DNA of 64,000 nucleotides from CAVPTL01 sp963794415 (GTDB lineage Bacteria > Actinomycetota > Thermoleophilia > Gaiellales > JAICJC01), in the NCBI GenBank assembly GCA_963794415.1, contig CAWCDI010000001.1:1612001-1676000 (forward strand), in the 5' to 3' direction. Position numbers and translations under genes: made by a program. The notes under the pieces are model-generated. The model was not told where the DNA came from. It made no database searches and saw only the letters and a program-made list of their open reading frames with translations. This document shows, piece by piece, positions 55,750-64,000 of the stretch. The first letter of the stretch is position 1. Every line of letters starts with the position of its first letter.

Positions 55750-56636
55750 AGGCGCGCCTCCGACGGGCTGCCCTTGAGCCCGTACGGGCGGATCACGAGG
55801 ATGATGAGGATCGCGGCGTAGAGGATGGGAAGCGTCCACGTCGTGCCGATCTCGACCTCGCAGAAGGCCTGCATGAAGCCCACCAGGTACGCCGCGTAGA
55901 GCGTGCCCGAGAGGCTGCCGAGCCCGCCGAGCACCACCACGATCAGCGCCTGCAGGAGCGGCAGGTCACCCGCGGTGGGAGACGCGAAGTAGAGCGCCCC
56001 CAGGAACACGCCGCCGACGCCTGCAAGCGACGATGCGAGGCCCATCGTGAGCGGGTAGAGCTTGTTCACCGGCACGCCGAGGGTGCGGGCTGCGTCCAGA
56101 TCCTGCGCGACCGCCCGGATGGCAAACCCCCAGCGCGTGCGCGCCAGGAAGAGCCCCAGCCCTCCCATCAGGAGGATCGAGATCGCCGCCATCGTGAGCT
56201 CGTGGTAGCTGATGGAGACGCCGTGGTACAGGTCGAGGTTGCCGCTCACGATGGACGGCACGTTCTTCTGCTCGGGGCCGAAGTGCTGCAGCGCGAGGTT
56301 GGTGAGGATGATCGCGACCGCAAACGTGGTGATGAAGGTGACCATCTCGAAGTCCACCTGTTTGCTTCGGCTGATCAGCGGCTGGACCGAGATGAGCTCG
56401 GTGAGCGTCCCCATGATGAAGGTGGCGATGAACGCCAGCACCAGCGCGATCACCGGGTTCACGCCGTGGGTCGCAAGCGCCCACCAGCCCACGTAGCTGC
56501 CGATCATCACCATGGAGCCCTGCGACATGTCGAGGATCCGCAGCGTGCCGTAGATCAGCGTCATGCCGATGGCGACCAGGCCGTAGATGGAGCCGTAGAT
56601 CACGGCGTTGGCGAGGATGGCGACGATATCGGTCAT
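55746..56636 (-). CDS. livH: Branched-chain amino acid-type ABC transporter permease (LivH)
   Basis: A 296-residue permease, intact. Helices from the N-terminus (IVAILANAVIYGSIYGLVAI, TLIYGTLRILDMSQGSMVMI), then the EAA-like loop GFAIRAVAQDLDAARTLGV that contacts the ATPases. FLGALYFASPTAGDLPLLQA and VVLGGLGSLSGTLYAAYLVG are characteristic of LivH. It overlaps livF and livM by four bases each, so it forms the second half of the channel with LivM. Confidence 0.93.
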   Translation of the reverse strand: MTDIVAILANAVIYGSIYGLVAIGMTLIYGTLRILDMSQGSMVMIGSYVGWWALATHGVNPVIALVLAFIATFIMGTLTELISVQPLISRSKQVDFEMVTFITTFAVAIILTNLALQHFGPEQKNVPSIVSGNLDLYHGVSISYHELTMAAISILLMGGLGLFLARTRWGFAIRAVAQDLDAARTLGVPVNKLYPLTMGLASSLAGVGGVFLGALYFASPTAGDLPLLQALIVVVLGGLGSLSGTLYAAYLVGFMQAFCEVEIGTTWTLPILYAAILIILVIRPYGLKGSPSEARL

Positions 56637-57367
56637 GTGTTCACATCCGTGATCGATCCCAGGTAGGTCTCCACAACAGTGCGGTCCTGCGACAGCTCCT
56701 CGAAGCTGCCGTTCCGCACGATCCGCCCCGCCTCGAGCACGTGCACCTCGTCGGCCACGCCCCCGATGTGGGTGAAGTTCTCCTCGACCAGCACGAGGGT
56801 CGCCTCCGACTCCTTGCGGAGCTTGGCGATCGCTGCGTACACGGCCTCGATGGCCACCGGCGCGAGCCCCAGCGACGGCTCGTCGATGAGCATCAGCTCG
56901 GCCGGGCGCATCATCCCCCGCCCCAGCCCCACCAGCCGGCGCTCGCCGCCCGAGAGCGTTCGGGCCTTCTGATCTTTCTTCTCCTCCACCACCGGCAGGT
57001 CGTCGTAGACGCGCCGAAGGGTTGCGCGGCGCCCGCGCCACGACCCGCTCATGAAGGCGCCCATCATCAGGTTCTCCTCCACGGTCATCTCGGGGAAGAG
57101 CCCGTCGCCCTGCATCATGTGCACGACGCCGGCGGAGGCAACCGACTCGGCCGACTTGCCCACCATGTCGGCGCCGTCCATGGCGATCTCGCCGGCCATG
57201 GGCTTGATCAGCGCGCTGATGGAGAGCAGAAGCGTCGTCTTGCCGTGGCCGTTGGGCCCGATCACCACGGCGGTCTTCCCCGCGGCGACCGAGAGGTTGA
57301 GGTCGCGCAGCACCACGGTGCGGTCGTATCCCGCCCAGAGGCCGGTGACCTCGAGGGAGGCGCTCAC
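56633..57367 (-). CDS. livF: ABC transporter ATP-binding protein (LivF)
   Basis: A 244-residue intact ATPase. Walker A GPNGHGKTTLL, Q-loop region MMQGDGLFPEMTVEENL, signature LSGGERRLVGLGRGMM, Walker B LMLIDEPSLGLAP, and the switch position in LVEENFTHI, where the usual histidine is replaced. GTG start overlapping livG, ATGA overlap with livH. Confidence 0.94.
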   Translation of the reverse strand: MSASLEVTGLWAGYDRTVVLRDLNLSVAAGKTAVVIGPNGHGKTTLLLSISALIKPMAGEIAMDGADMVGKSAESVASAGVVHMMQGDGLFPEMTVEENLMMGAFMSGSWRGRRATLRRVYDDLPVVEEKKDQKARTLSGGERRLVGLGRGMMRPAELMLIDEPSLGLAPVAIEAVYAAIAKLRKESEATLVLVEENFTHIGGVADEVHVLEAGRIVRNGSFEELSQDRTVVETYLGSITDVNT

Positions 57368-58140
57368 GGCCCGGGGACGCCCCCGGCGCCCAGGTAGACC
57401 TCGATCACGCGCTGGTCGCGCAGCATGTCCTGCGGCGTGCCGATGAAGAGCTCCGAGCCGTGGTGCATGACGAGCACCCGGTCGGCCAGCGCCACCAGCG
57501 CGCGCATCACGTGCTCGATGCAGACGATCGCCACGCCGGTCTCGCTCACGCTTCGCAGAAGCGCCAGCGTGTCGTTGATCTCGTTGGGGTTCAGCCCGCC
57601 GAACGGCTCGTCCAGCAGCAGCACGAGCGGATCGGTGGCAAGCGCGGTTGCGATCATCAGCCGCTTCTTGTCGTACACCGGCAGAAGCGACGCCGGCACC
57701 GACGCGCGGTGCTCGAGCCCCACCCGCGCGAGCGCGGCCTCGCCGGCAGCGACATCGGCCGCTCGCGACCTGCGGCCGGTGCGGCCGCGCCGGAAGCTGG
57801 CCGCGAGGTAGGTGTTCTCGAGCGCGGTCAGCGTGTCTGCCGCGATGGGCTGCTGGAACGTCCGCGCAAGGCCGAGCCGGCAGCGGTGGTGGATCTGGGT
57901 ACCCCGCAGGGGCTCACCCTCGAGGAACATCTCCCCGGAGGTGGCGATCGTATGCCCCGTGATGGTGTCGAACAGCGTCGTCTTCCCGGCCCCGTTGGGC
58001 CCGGCGATGCCCAGGACCTCGCCCTGGGCGACCGTGAACGACACGCCGGCGACGGCGCGCAGACCGCCATAGTGCTTCTCGATCCCCCGTACCTCGAGGA
58101 CCGTGTCGCGCGCCGCCGCCGGGGTTTCGCTTACAGCCAA
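57364..58140 (-). CDS. livG: ABC transporter ATP-binding protein (LivG) with altered signature motif
   Basis: A 258-residue ATPase. Walker A is GPNGAGKTTLFDTITG. Q-loop region: CRLGLARTFQQPIAADTLTA. Walker B: LVLLLDEPFGGLNPNE. The switch histidine lies in IVCIEHVMRAL. Where LivG proteins normally have a glycine-containing signature (LPYGQQRRL) the sequence reads LPVYDKKRLMIATAL, so one ATP site may be non-canonical. The frame starts at TTG 58140, overlapping the livK stop by 10 bases. No other start codon fits. Confidence 0.88.
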   Translation of the reverse strand: MAVSETPAAARDTVLEVRGIEKHYGGLRAVAGVSFTVAQGEVLGIAGPNGAGKTTLFDTITGHTIATSGEMFLEGEPLRGTQIHHRCRLGLARTFQQPIAADTLTALENTYLAASFRRGRTGRRSRAADVAAGEAALARVGLEHRASVPASLLPVYDKKRLMIATALATDPLVLLLDEPFGGLNPNEINDTLALLRSVSETGVAIVCIEHVMRALVALADRVLVMHHGSELFIGTPQDMLRDQRVIEVYLGAGGVPGP

Positions 58141-59503
58141 GGCGGCGCCTGGTACGTGCCGGTGGTGTACGGATCCGGCGAGATCAGGACCTGCTTGCCG
58201 TCCTGGATCTGGAACGTGAGGTGCGGCATGCCGATCGATGGGTCGAGCGTGTCGTCGGGGTACGGGGTACACGTCAGGCCGGTGCGGTTGAACGAGTACG
58301 CGCCGCAGACGCCGCGGTATGGGGTGGCCTTGACGTAGTTGGTGACCTTCTGGAAGTCGTACGGGTCGCCGGCCACGCCGACGGCCTGCGCCCAGATCTT
58401 CACGAGGTCGTACTGGTCGCCGGCGTTCGAGAAGCCCGGGCCGGAGCCGAACTTCTGGGTGAACTTGTCGATGAACGGCTGCGCCACCGGGTCGTTCTGG
58501 AGGATGCCGACCGTCGTTGACCAGATCACGCCGTTCGCCGAGCTGCCGGCGAGCTGCAGGTACTGCGGGATCGACGGCGCGTACTGCTGGTAGACCAGCG
58601 ACTTGGTGGGGTTCTGGGCGAACTGCTTGATGAACGCCGCCTCGTCGCCTGCCGCGTAGTCCGAGAAGACGATCACGTCGGGGTTGGAGTCGCGGATCTT
58701 CACCAGCACGCCGCCCCAGTTGGCCTGCGGAGCGGTGAACTGCTCGAAGCCCTGACACGTTCCAGCCGAGCTTCTTGATGGCCGTCTGGTAGCTGTTTGC
58801 GATGTTCAGGCTGTACGGGTCGTTCGACGTGACGATGAACGTGGTCTTGTCACGCGGGGTGTACTTGCCCTCGGCGATCAGCTTCTCGATGAGGGTGACG
58901 ATGCCGGTGCCGTACGAGAGCTCGGTCGGGTCGCCCTCGAAGATGTTGGTGATGTTGTGCTGGGCGACGTAGTCGGTGTTGCCGTGCCACGTGTTGACGT
59001 GGAACATCGGCATGCCGGCCTGCGCGACGATCGGGAACTCGACCGACGTGTAGGAGCAGAACGGCGCGAAGATGGCTGCGACCTTCTGCGACACGAGGTT
59101 CTGCATCACGGTCTTCATGACGTCGGGGGTCTGGGCCTGCGTGTCGAGCTTCACCAGCTCGAGCTGGTAGCCGGCAACCCCGCCTGCGGCGTTGATCTCG
59201 TCCACCGCCATGGTCTGGCCGCGGAACATCTGCTGGCCGTCACCGGCGTACGGGCCGGTCACGGGGACTGCGGCGCCAACCTTGATGCGTGCCCTTCGAC
59301 GCGCCCCGGCGAGCTCGCCGCCGGCGTCGAGGAGCTCGACGAGCCAGAGTTGCCGACGGCATACCCGACGCCGCCGCCGATCACCAGACCGCCGACGCCT
59401 GCGCCGACGGCTCCCTGCAGGAAGTTCTTGCGGCTTACGCCCCGCCGGAGCCACTGCTCTTCGGTTTGGCGGGTGGCCCGTCGTTTGGGGGTAGCTCACT
59501 CAT
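58131..59503 (-). CDS. livK: Branched-chain amino acid/amide-type ABC transporter substrate-binding protein (LivK)
   Basis: Secreted ligand-binding receptor of about 455 residues. N-terminus MSELPPNDGPPAKPKSS, then SRKNFLQGAVGAGVGG, a Tat-like signal with SRKxFL. The core begins IKVGAAVPVTGPYAGDGQQ and includes DEINAAGGVAGYQLELVKLD, NITNIFEGDPTELSYG and TPYRGVCGAYSFNRTGL, ending APPWL. It belongs to the Peripla_BP_6 amide/amino-acid family. Breaks lie near 59435, 59310 and 58757. AAGGAGG precedes ATG 59503, and the ATG overlaps the hyuB stop. It is paralogous to the sensor domain of the LuxR-type regulator. Confidence 0.9.
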
Positions 59504-61123
59504 GTGTCCTCCTTGGCGGTTTGCCCTGCCAAATCCTCCGCCACCCGCTCCCACCAGGACAAGAGGTCGCCGCGGTAGAGGTGGATGTATCCCTTGCCAG
59601 GTACGCGCTCGGGGGTGTCTGTTCCTGCACGGGTCACGGTTGCGCTCCCCGGCTGCCCGGGCTCGCCGCCCTCGCGGCCGCGCGGCGCGAACCGCGGATC
59701 GGTCTGCTCGACGTAGTACATGCCGTCGCACACCTCGCCGAGCAGGCGGTAGTCGCGCCGGATGCCCAGGCCGCCGCGCGTGGCGCCCGGCGCCGCCGGA
59801 GCCGTCGACCAGCTCGGTGCGCTCGATCCGGAACGGATACTCGAGCTCGGCGATCTCGGCAGGCAGGATCGCGCAGTTCGAGCAGTACGGGTCGATGCCG
59901 TCGTCGCCGTCGGCGTCGCGGCGCGCCCCGGCGCCGCCGCCGAGGATGTCGGCAAGCAGCGTGAGCCGGCCCGATGCGCGGGTCGACGGCCTGGAAGACG
60001 AGCGCGGGAAACGACACCTGGCTCGCCGCCACCGACCGCTCGGGGAGCAGGTCGCAGAGCGCCTCGATGAGCACGTCGGTGAGCCGCTGCACGGCGAGGT
60101 GCCGGGCGCTCAGCGCCGCCGGGAACGTCGGGTTGAACATGCTGCCGCCGGGCGCGATCACGCGCACCTTGCTGGTGAGCCCGGCGTTCTGGGCCACCTC
60201 GGGGCCGAGGAACGCGCGGACGGCGAAGAAGGTGGCGGCGTGCGAGCTCGAGATGGGCACGTTCATGGCCGAGGCGCACCTGCCGGCTCGATCCGGAGAG
60301 ATCGACCACCAGCGTGCCGTCCTCGACGTGCACCGTGCGCGTGCACCCGCACGGGCTGCGGTGTCGTCGAAGCCGCTCGTCGTCGAGGAAGCCCTCGGCC
60401 TCGACGGTGCGCTCGGGCCACGAGCGAAACGCGGCCTCGGCGCGGCGGGCGGTCGAGCTGAGGAGCGCCTCCATCCCGGCGATCACCGTCTCGGTGCCGT
60501 GGGCCGTCGGCCAGCTCGTCCACGCGGGTCATGCCGCGCCGGCACGCGGCGAGCTGCGCATCGAGGTCGCCGAGCGTCGACGCGGGGTCGCGCACGTTGG
60601 CGGCGATCATGTCGTAGAGCGCGCGCACGCGCTGTGCCGGCCTCGACCAGCTTCACGGCCGGGAAGATCAGGCCCTCCTGGAAGAGCTCGGTGCACTGGG
60701 CGCTCTCGGTGCCGGGGAACCGGCCGCCGATGTCGATGTGGTGGGCGATCGAGCCCGGCCCAGGCGATGATGCGCGCCGTCGCGGAAGAGCGGGTGTGAA
60801 CACCTGCAGGTCGGGCGTGTGGGTGCCGCCCATGTACGGGTGGTTGGTGAGGAAGGCGTCGCCCTCGGCGATGTCCTCGCCCCACTTCTGCGATCACCGC
60901 CTCGCAGCGCGAACTGCATCAGGCCGAGCTGCGCGGGGATCTGCTCGGAGTTCGCGATCATGCGGCCGTCGGCGGTGAAGAGGCCGCAGTTGAAGTCGAG
61001 CATCTCGCGGATGATGGGCGAGTACGACGAGCGGTACTCGACCACCGCCATCTCCTCGGCGATGTGGTGGAAGCCGCTCGCGAGGATCTCCTGCGTGATC
61101 GGGTCGATCGCCGTCGCCGCCAT
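59500..61123 (-). CDS. hyuB: Hydantoinase B/oxoprolinase family protein (HyuB)
   Basis: Small subunit of the ATP-dependent hydantoinase/5-oxoprolinase/acetone-carboxylase superfamily, about 540 residues. N-terminus IDPITQEILASGFHHIAEEM, YRSSYSPIIREMLDFNCGLF and ANSEQIPAQLGLMQFAL. The C-terminal part shows GGLGIRRDYRLLGEV and PGKGYIHLYRGDLLSWW. The middle is split by many single-base insertions (about 59790-60900), so interior residues are hard to read. ATG 61123 overlaps the hyuA stop by one base. Confidence 0.88.
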
Positions 61124-63207
61124 CACGACGCCTCCCGCTCGAGCACGAGCGTGCCGGCGGCGCCGACGCGAGCCGCTCCAGCCGGCGGGCACCACGACCG
61201 TCGTGTCCTCCTGCTCGATGATGGTCTCCGGCTCGACCCGGGTCGCCGGCGGCGAGCGCCGACGCGCGGTGGTGGTCTTCCACTCGCCGCCAGCCGTCGT
61301 TCCAGATCTGCCGGCCCGCGCCGTCCGCGGAGCCCGCAGCGGCTCGCCGGCCTCCCAGTCGAGGTCGGGGATCTGCGCGAGCGCGCGCAGCCGCAGGGTC
61401 ACGATGTCGGTGTCGGTCACCGTCGGGCGTGTAGTCGTAGAGGCGGCGGTGCTGCTCCTCGAATGCGGCGGTCGGCTGCGGCGATGGTGTCCGAGGTTAC
61501 CGGACGGGCGGCCAGCGGCACGGTGAGGTTGTACGCCTGCCCGCGGTAGCGCATGTCCAGCTCGTAGGAGAGCTCGAAGCGCTCGCTCACCGAGGCCGAG
61601 CGATCGAGCAGCTCGCTGGCCTCCGCATCGAGCTGCGCGAGCTCGGCGTCGAGCTGCGTCCGGCGTGATCGTCGGCCGTGGGCCGAAACCAGCTGCGGCG
61701 CAGGTCGTGGCGGATGTCGGTGGCGAGCAGGCCCGAGGGCGGCGGCGACGCCGGGGTAGCGCGGGATCACGACGCGCGGGATGCTCGAGCTCGTCTGCCA
61801 GCGCGCAGGCGTGCATCGGGCCCGGCGCCGCCGATCGCGACCAGCGCGAACCGGCGCGGGTCGTGGCCGCGGGCGATCGACATCACGCGCAGCGCGTTTG
61901 CCATGTTGGCGTTGGCGATGCGCAGGATCGGCTGCGGCGGCCTGCCTCGGCGCCGAGGCCGAGCGGCGCTCCGACCGCGACGAACACGGCGCGCTGGGCC
62001 AGCCTCGCAGGTCGAGCGGCACGCCGCCGGCGAGGGCGCTCTCGGCCGAGAGGGTGCCGAGCACGACGTGGGCGTCGGTGACGGTGGCGTCGGCGCCGCC
62101 GCGCCCGTAGGCGGCCGGGCCGGGCTCGGCGCCGGCGCTCGCCGGGCCCACGCTGAGCGATCCGAACTCGTCGACCCGGGCGATCGAGCCGCCGCCTGCA
62201 CCGATGCAGAGCACGTCGATCTGGGGCAGGTTCACGGGCATGCCGGCGGCCTCGCCCGAGAACCGCAGCTGCGGGCTCGCGCCGATCACCAGGCCGATGT
62301 CGGCGGTGGTGCCGCCCATGTCGAAGGTGAGCACGTCGCGCTCGCCGACCAGCTCGGCCAGCCGGGCACCGCCGATCACGCCGGCTGCGGGGCCGGAGGC
62401 GGCCAGGGCGATGGGAAGCTCGCGGGCGCGGTCGGCCGGGGCCACGCCGCCGTTGGTCTGCATCAGGTGCAGCGGCACGGTCACGCCCCGCCGAGTCGAC
62501 CTCCGAGCTGACCGCCTCGATGTAGTCGCCCATCAGGGGCAGGAGCGAGGCGTTGAGCGCAGTGGTGGAGGCGCGCACGTACTCCCGGAACTCGGGCACG
62601 ACCGCCGAGGAGAGGGAGATCGACGACGCCGGGCAGCTCCTCGGCCAGGATCTCCCCCGCCCGCAGCTCGTGGGCGTCGTTCAGGAACGAGAAGAGGAGC
62701 ATCACTGCGATCGCCTCGACGTCCAGGTCGCGGAGCCTTGCGGCGGCGGCGCGCACGCTCTGCTCGTCGAGCGGCTCCAGCTCGTCGCCCTGGGCGTCGA
62801 TCCGCCCGCGGACGCTGACGCACAGCTCCCGCGGGACGATCGGGCTCGGGCTCGGGCGTCCACAGGTCGTAGACGTGGGTGCGCATCTGGGTGCCGATCG
62901 CGAGCACGTCGCGGAAGCCCTCGTTGGTGATCAGCGCGGTGCGCGCCAGGCGGCGCTGGACGATGGCGTTGGTCGCGACGGTCGAGCCGTGAGCGAGGTA
63001 GCCGACGTCGGCGGCGGTGCTCCCGGCGCGCTCCAGGAGCTGCTCCAGGCCGTCCATGAAGCCGGCCTCGATGCGCTCCGGAGTTGATCGCACCTTGGCG
63101 ATGCGCACGCTGCCGTCATCGACCACGATCACCGCATCGGTGAACGTGCCGCCAACATCTATTCCGATACGGCCCGGCGTCTGCAAGACCGCGATGGTAC
63201 GGAACAT
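61123..63207 (-). CDS. hyuA: N-methylhydantoinase A/oxoprolinase family protein (HyuA)
   Basis: ATP-binding large subunit of about 694 residues that, with HyuB, hydrolyses cyclic amides (hydantoins, 5-oxoproline) or carboxylates ketones. The phosphate-binding motif at the N-terminus is GRIGIDVGGTFTDAVIVVDD. YLAHGSTVATNAIVQRRLA and TNEGFRDVLAIGTQ belong to the same domain. The hydantoinase core has FDMGGTTADIGLVIG and LCIGAGGGSIARVDEFG. Numerous single-base breaks lie between 61150 and 62850. ATG 63207 was chosen. A TTG at 63222 is possible. First gene of the seven-gene operon. Confidence 0.89.
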
Positions 63208-63224
63208 GCCCGCCGAGGCCAATG

Positions 63225-63258
63225 CGTCGATCGACGTACTGGTTGGATACCAGCAACC
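63225..63258. promoter_or_regulatory. Inverted repeats upstream of the hyuA-liv operon
   Basis: The perfect 12-base palindrome CGTCGATCGACG (63225-63236) is followed by GGTTG-N8-CAACC (63241-63245 with 63254-63258) in the 131-base gap between hyuA and the divergent VOC gene. They are candidate operator sites for the regulator of the operon. No clear -10/-35 pair could be chosen. Confidence 0.4.
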
Positions 63259-63338
63259 GGTCAGGAATCGAGAAGCGCCCCCTCGGAGCCCTCCCTAGCA
63301 TGGGTCCCGTACCGATCAACCAGTCCGAGGAGACACCC

Positions 63339-63692
63339 ATGACAGACCAGACCAGCGGCATCAAGACCATCCTGCATCCCGTGAGCGACGTCGCGGCGGC
63401 AAAGCCGGTGTACACCGCGCTGCTCGGCGTCGAGCCGGCCGCCGACGAGTCGTACTACGTGGGCTATGAGACCGGCGCACAGCACGTCGGCCTGCTGCCC
63501 GGCGGCGGCCCGCAGGGTCTCACCTCGCCGGTCGCCTACTGGGAGGTGGACGACATCGAGGCCAGGGTGGCCGAGGTGGTCGCCGCCGGCGGCACGCTGA
63601 AGGACGCCGTCCAGGAGGTCGGCGGGGGCCGCCGCGTCGCCACCGTCACCGATCCCGACGGCAACGTCCTCGGCCTGCTGCAGGACAGCTAG
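63339..63692 (+). CDS. VOC/glyoxalase family protein
   Basis: A 117-residue single-domain protein, intact. HPVSDVAAAKPVYTALLGVE begins the beta-alpha-beta-beta-beta module. YWEVDDIEARVAEVVAAGG and VATVTDPDGNVLGLLQD complete it, the latter with the usual metal-site motif. Substrate unknown. The ATG follows GAGGAG with a good spacing. An AraC-type regulator gene follows within 40 bases, a pairing frequent in actinobacteria. Confidence 0.88.
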   Translation: MTDQTSGIKTILHPVSDVAAAKPVYTALLGVEPAADESYYVGYETGAQHVGLLPGGGPQGLTSPVAYWEVDDIEARVAEVVAAGGTLKDAVQEVGGGRRVATVTDPDGNVLGLLQDS

Positions 63693-63730
63693 GCCGGATC
63701 GGGCCGATCGCGTGTGGCAGGCTTTGATGC

Positions 63731-64000
63731 GTGACCACGAGATCCGACGCGGCGCAGCACCTGGACGACCTCGCCCGGCTGCGCCGCGTCCGCGACCGGA
63801 TCGACCGCGACTACGCACGGCCGCTCGACGTCGAGGCGCTCGCCCGCGGCGCCCACATGTCGTCGGGGCACCTCAGCCGCGAGTTCAAGGAGACCTACGG
63901 CGAGTCGCCCTACGGCTACCTCATGACCCGCCGGATCGAGCGGGCGATGGCCCTGCTGCGGCGCGGCGACCTGAGCGTGACGGAGGTGTGCTTCGAGGTG
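63731..64000 (+). CDS. AraC-family transcriptional regulator, N-terminal part, cut by the window edge
   Basis: 90 codons from GTG 63731 run off the end of the window. The helix-turn-helix domain is at the N-terminus: RVRDRIDRDYARPLDVEALA, then GAHMSSGHLSREFKETYGES, PYGYLMTRRIERAMALLRRG and the start of the second helix-turn-helix (LSVTEVCFEV). A DNA-binding domain placed first suggests a short regulator with a C-terminal effector part. It probably controls or is co-expressed with the VOC gene. Confidence 0.86.
   Translation, partial: MTTRSDAAQHLDDLARLRRVRDRIDRDYARPLDVEALARGAHMSSGHLSREFKETYGESPYGYLMTRRIERAMALLRRGDLSVTEVCFEV

Overview
The window is GC-rich DNA (roughly 70% by eye) from a bacterium that is most likely an actinomycete of the class Thermoleophilia or a close relative. 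The reasons are the codon use, the ubiquitous 4-base stop/start overlaps (ATGA, GTGA), several genes whose -10 box lies 6-8 bases before the start codon (leaderless transcription), a CysO/Mec cysteine pathway, Lrp, LCP and Lgt proteins, and actinobacterial-type regulators. No rRNA, tRNA, CRISPR array, insertion sequence or prophage gene was seen. Many genes are interrupted by single-base insertions that leave all catalytic motifs intact. They cluster at about 0.5-19 kb and 57-63 kb and are best read as consensus errors, so gene coordinates below span the breaks.

Layout. 0-2.6 kb: a lipoprotein and a thiolase/3-hydroxyacyl-CoA dehydrogenase pair. 2.6-8.9 kb: a complete trpEGDCFBA operon preceded by a Trp-rich leader peptide and an attenuator-like terminator. 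9-20 kb: a two-component system, an enoyl-CoA hydratase, a cyclophilin, TrpB2, leucyl aminopeptidase, threonine deaminase, pyrophosphatase, MeaB, HisC and a Lon-N-domain protein. 20-30 kb: gamma-glutamyltransferase, an FtsZ with a long N-terminal extension overlapping a Soj/ParA ATPase, an M48 protease, an M24 peptidase, two tandem amidohydrolases and a TPR protein. 30.4-33.3 kb: a rhodanese-MoeB/CysO/CysM/Mec operon for protein-thiocarboxylate cysteine synthesis. 33-46 kb: Lrp regulator, PCD/DCoH, CBS membrane protein, a NarL two-component system, c-di-GMP-type proteins, Lgt, a CpaE/TadZ ATPase, RidA, a TadG-like VWA protein and an LCP protein. 46-50 kb: flavin reductase, a very short Flp pilin gene, a HTH/cupin pair with a palindromic operator, a second OmpR-type two-component system and two small unknown genes.

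50.4-63.2 kb is the most distinctive part. A cytosolic LuxR-type regulator carries a substrate-binding-protein domain closely related to the LivK-type protein encoded 6 kb away. Beside it are a polysaccharide-deacetylase-fold hydrolase (family of PuuE allantoinase and cyclic imide hydrolases), an SDR and a luciferase-like oxidoreductase. A facing seven-gene operon, hyuA-hyuB-livKGFHM, encodes an ATP-dependent hydantoinase/oxoprolinase and a branched-chain-type ABC importer. Together they look like a self-regulated uptake and degradation system for a cyclic amide or imide. The window ends with a VOC protein and the start of an AraC-type regulator.
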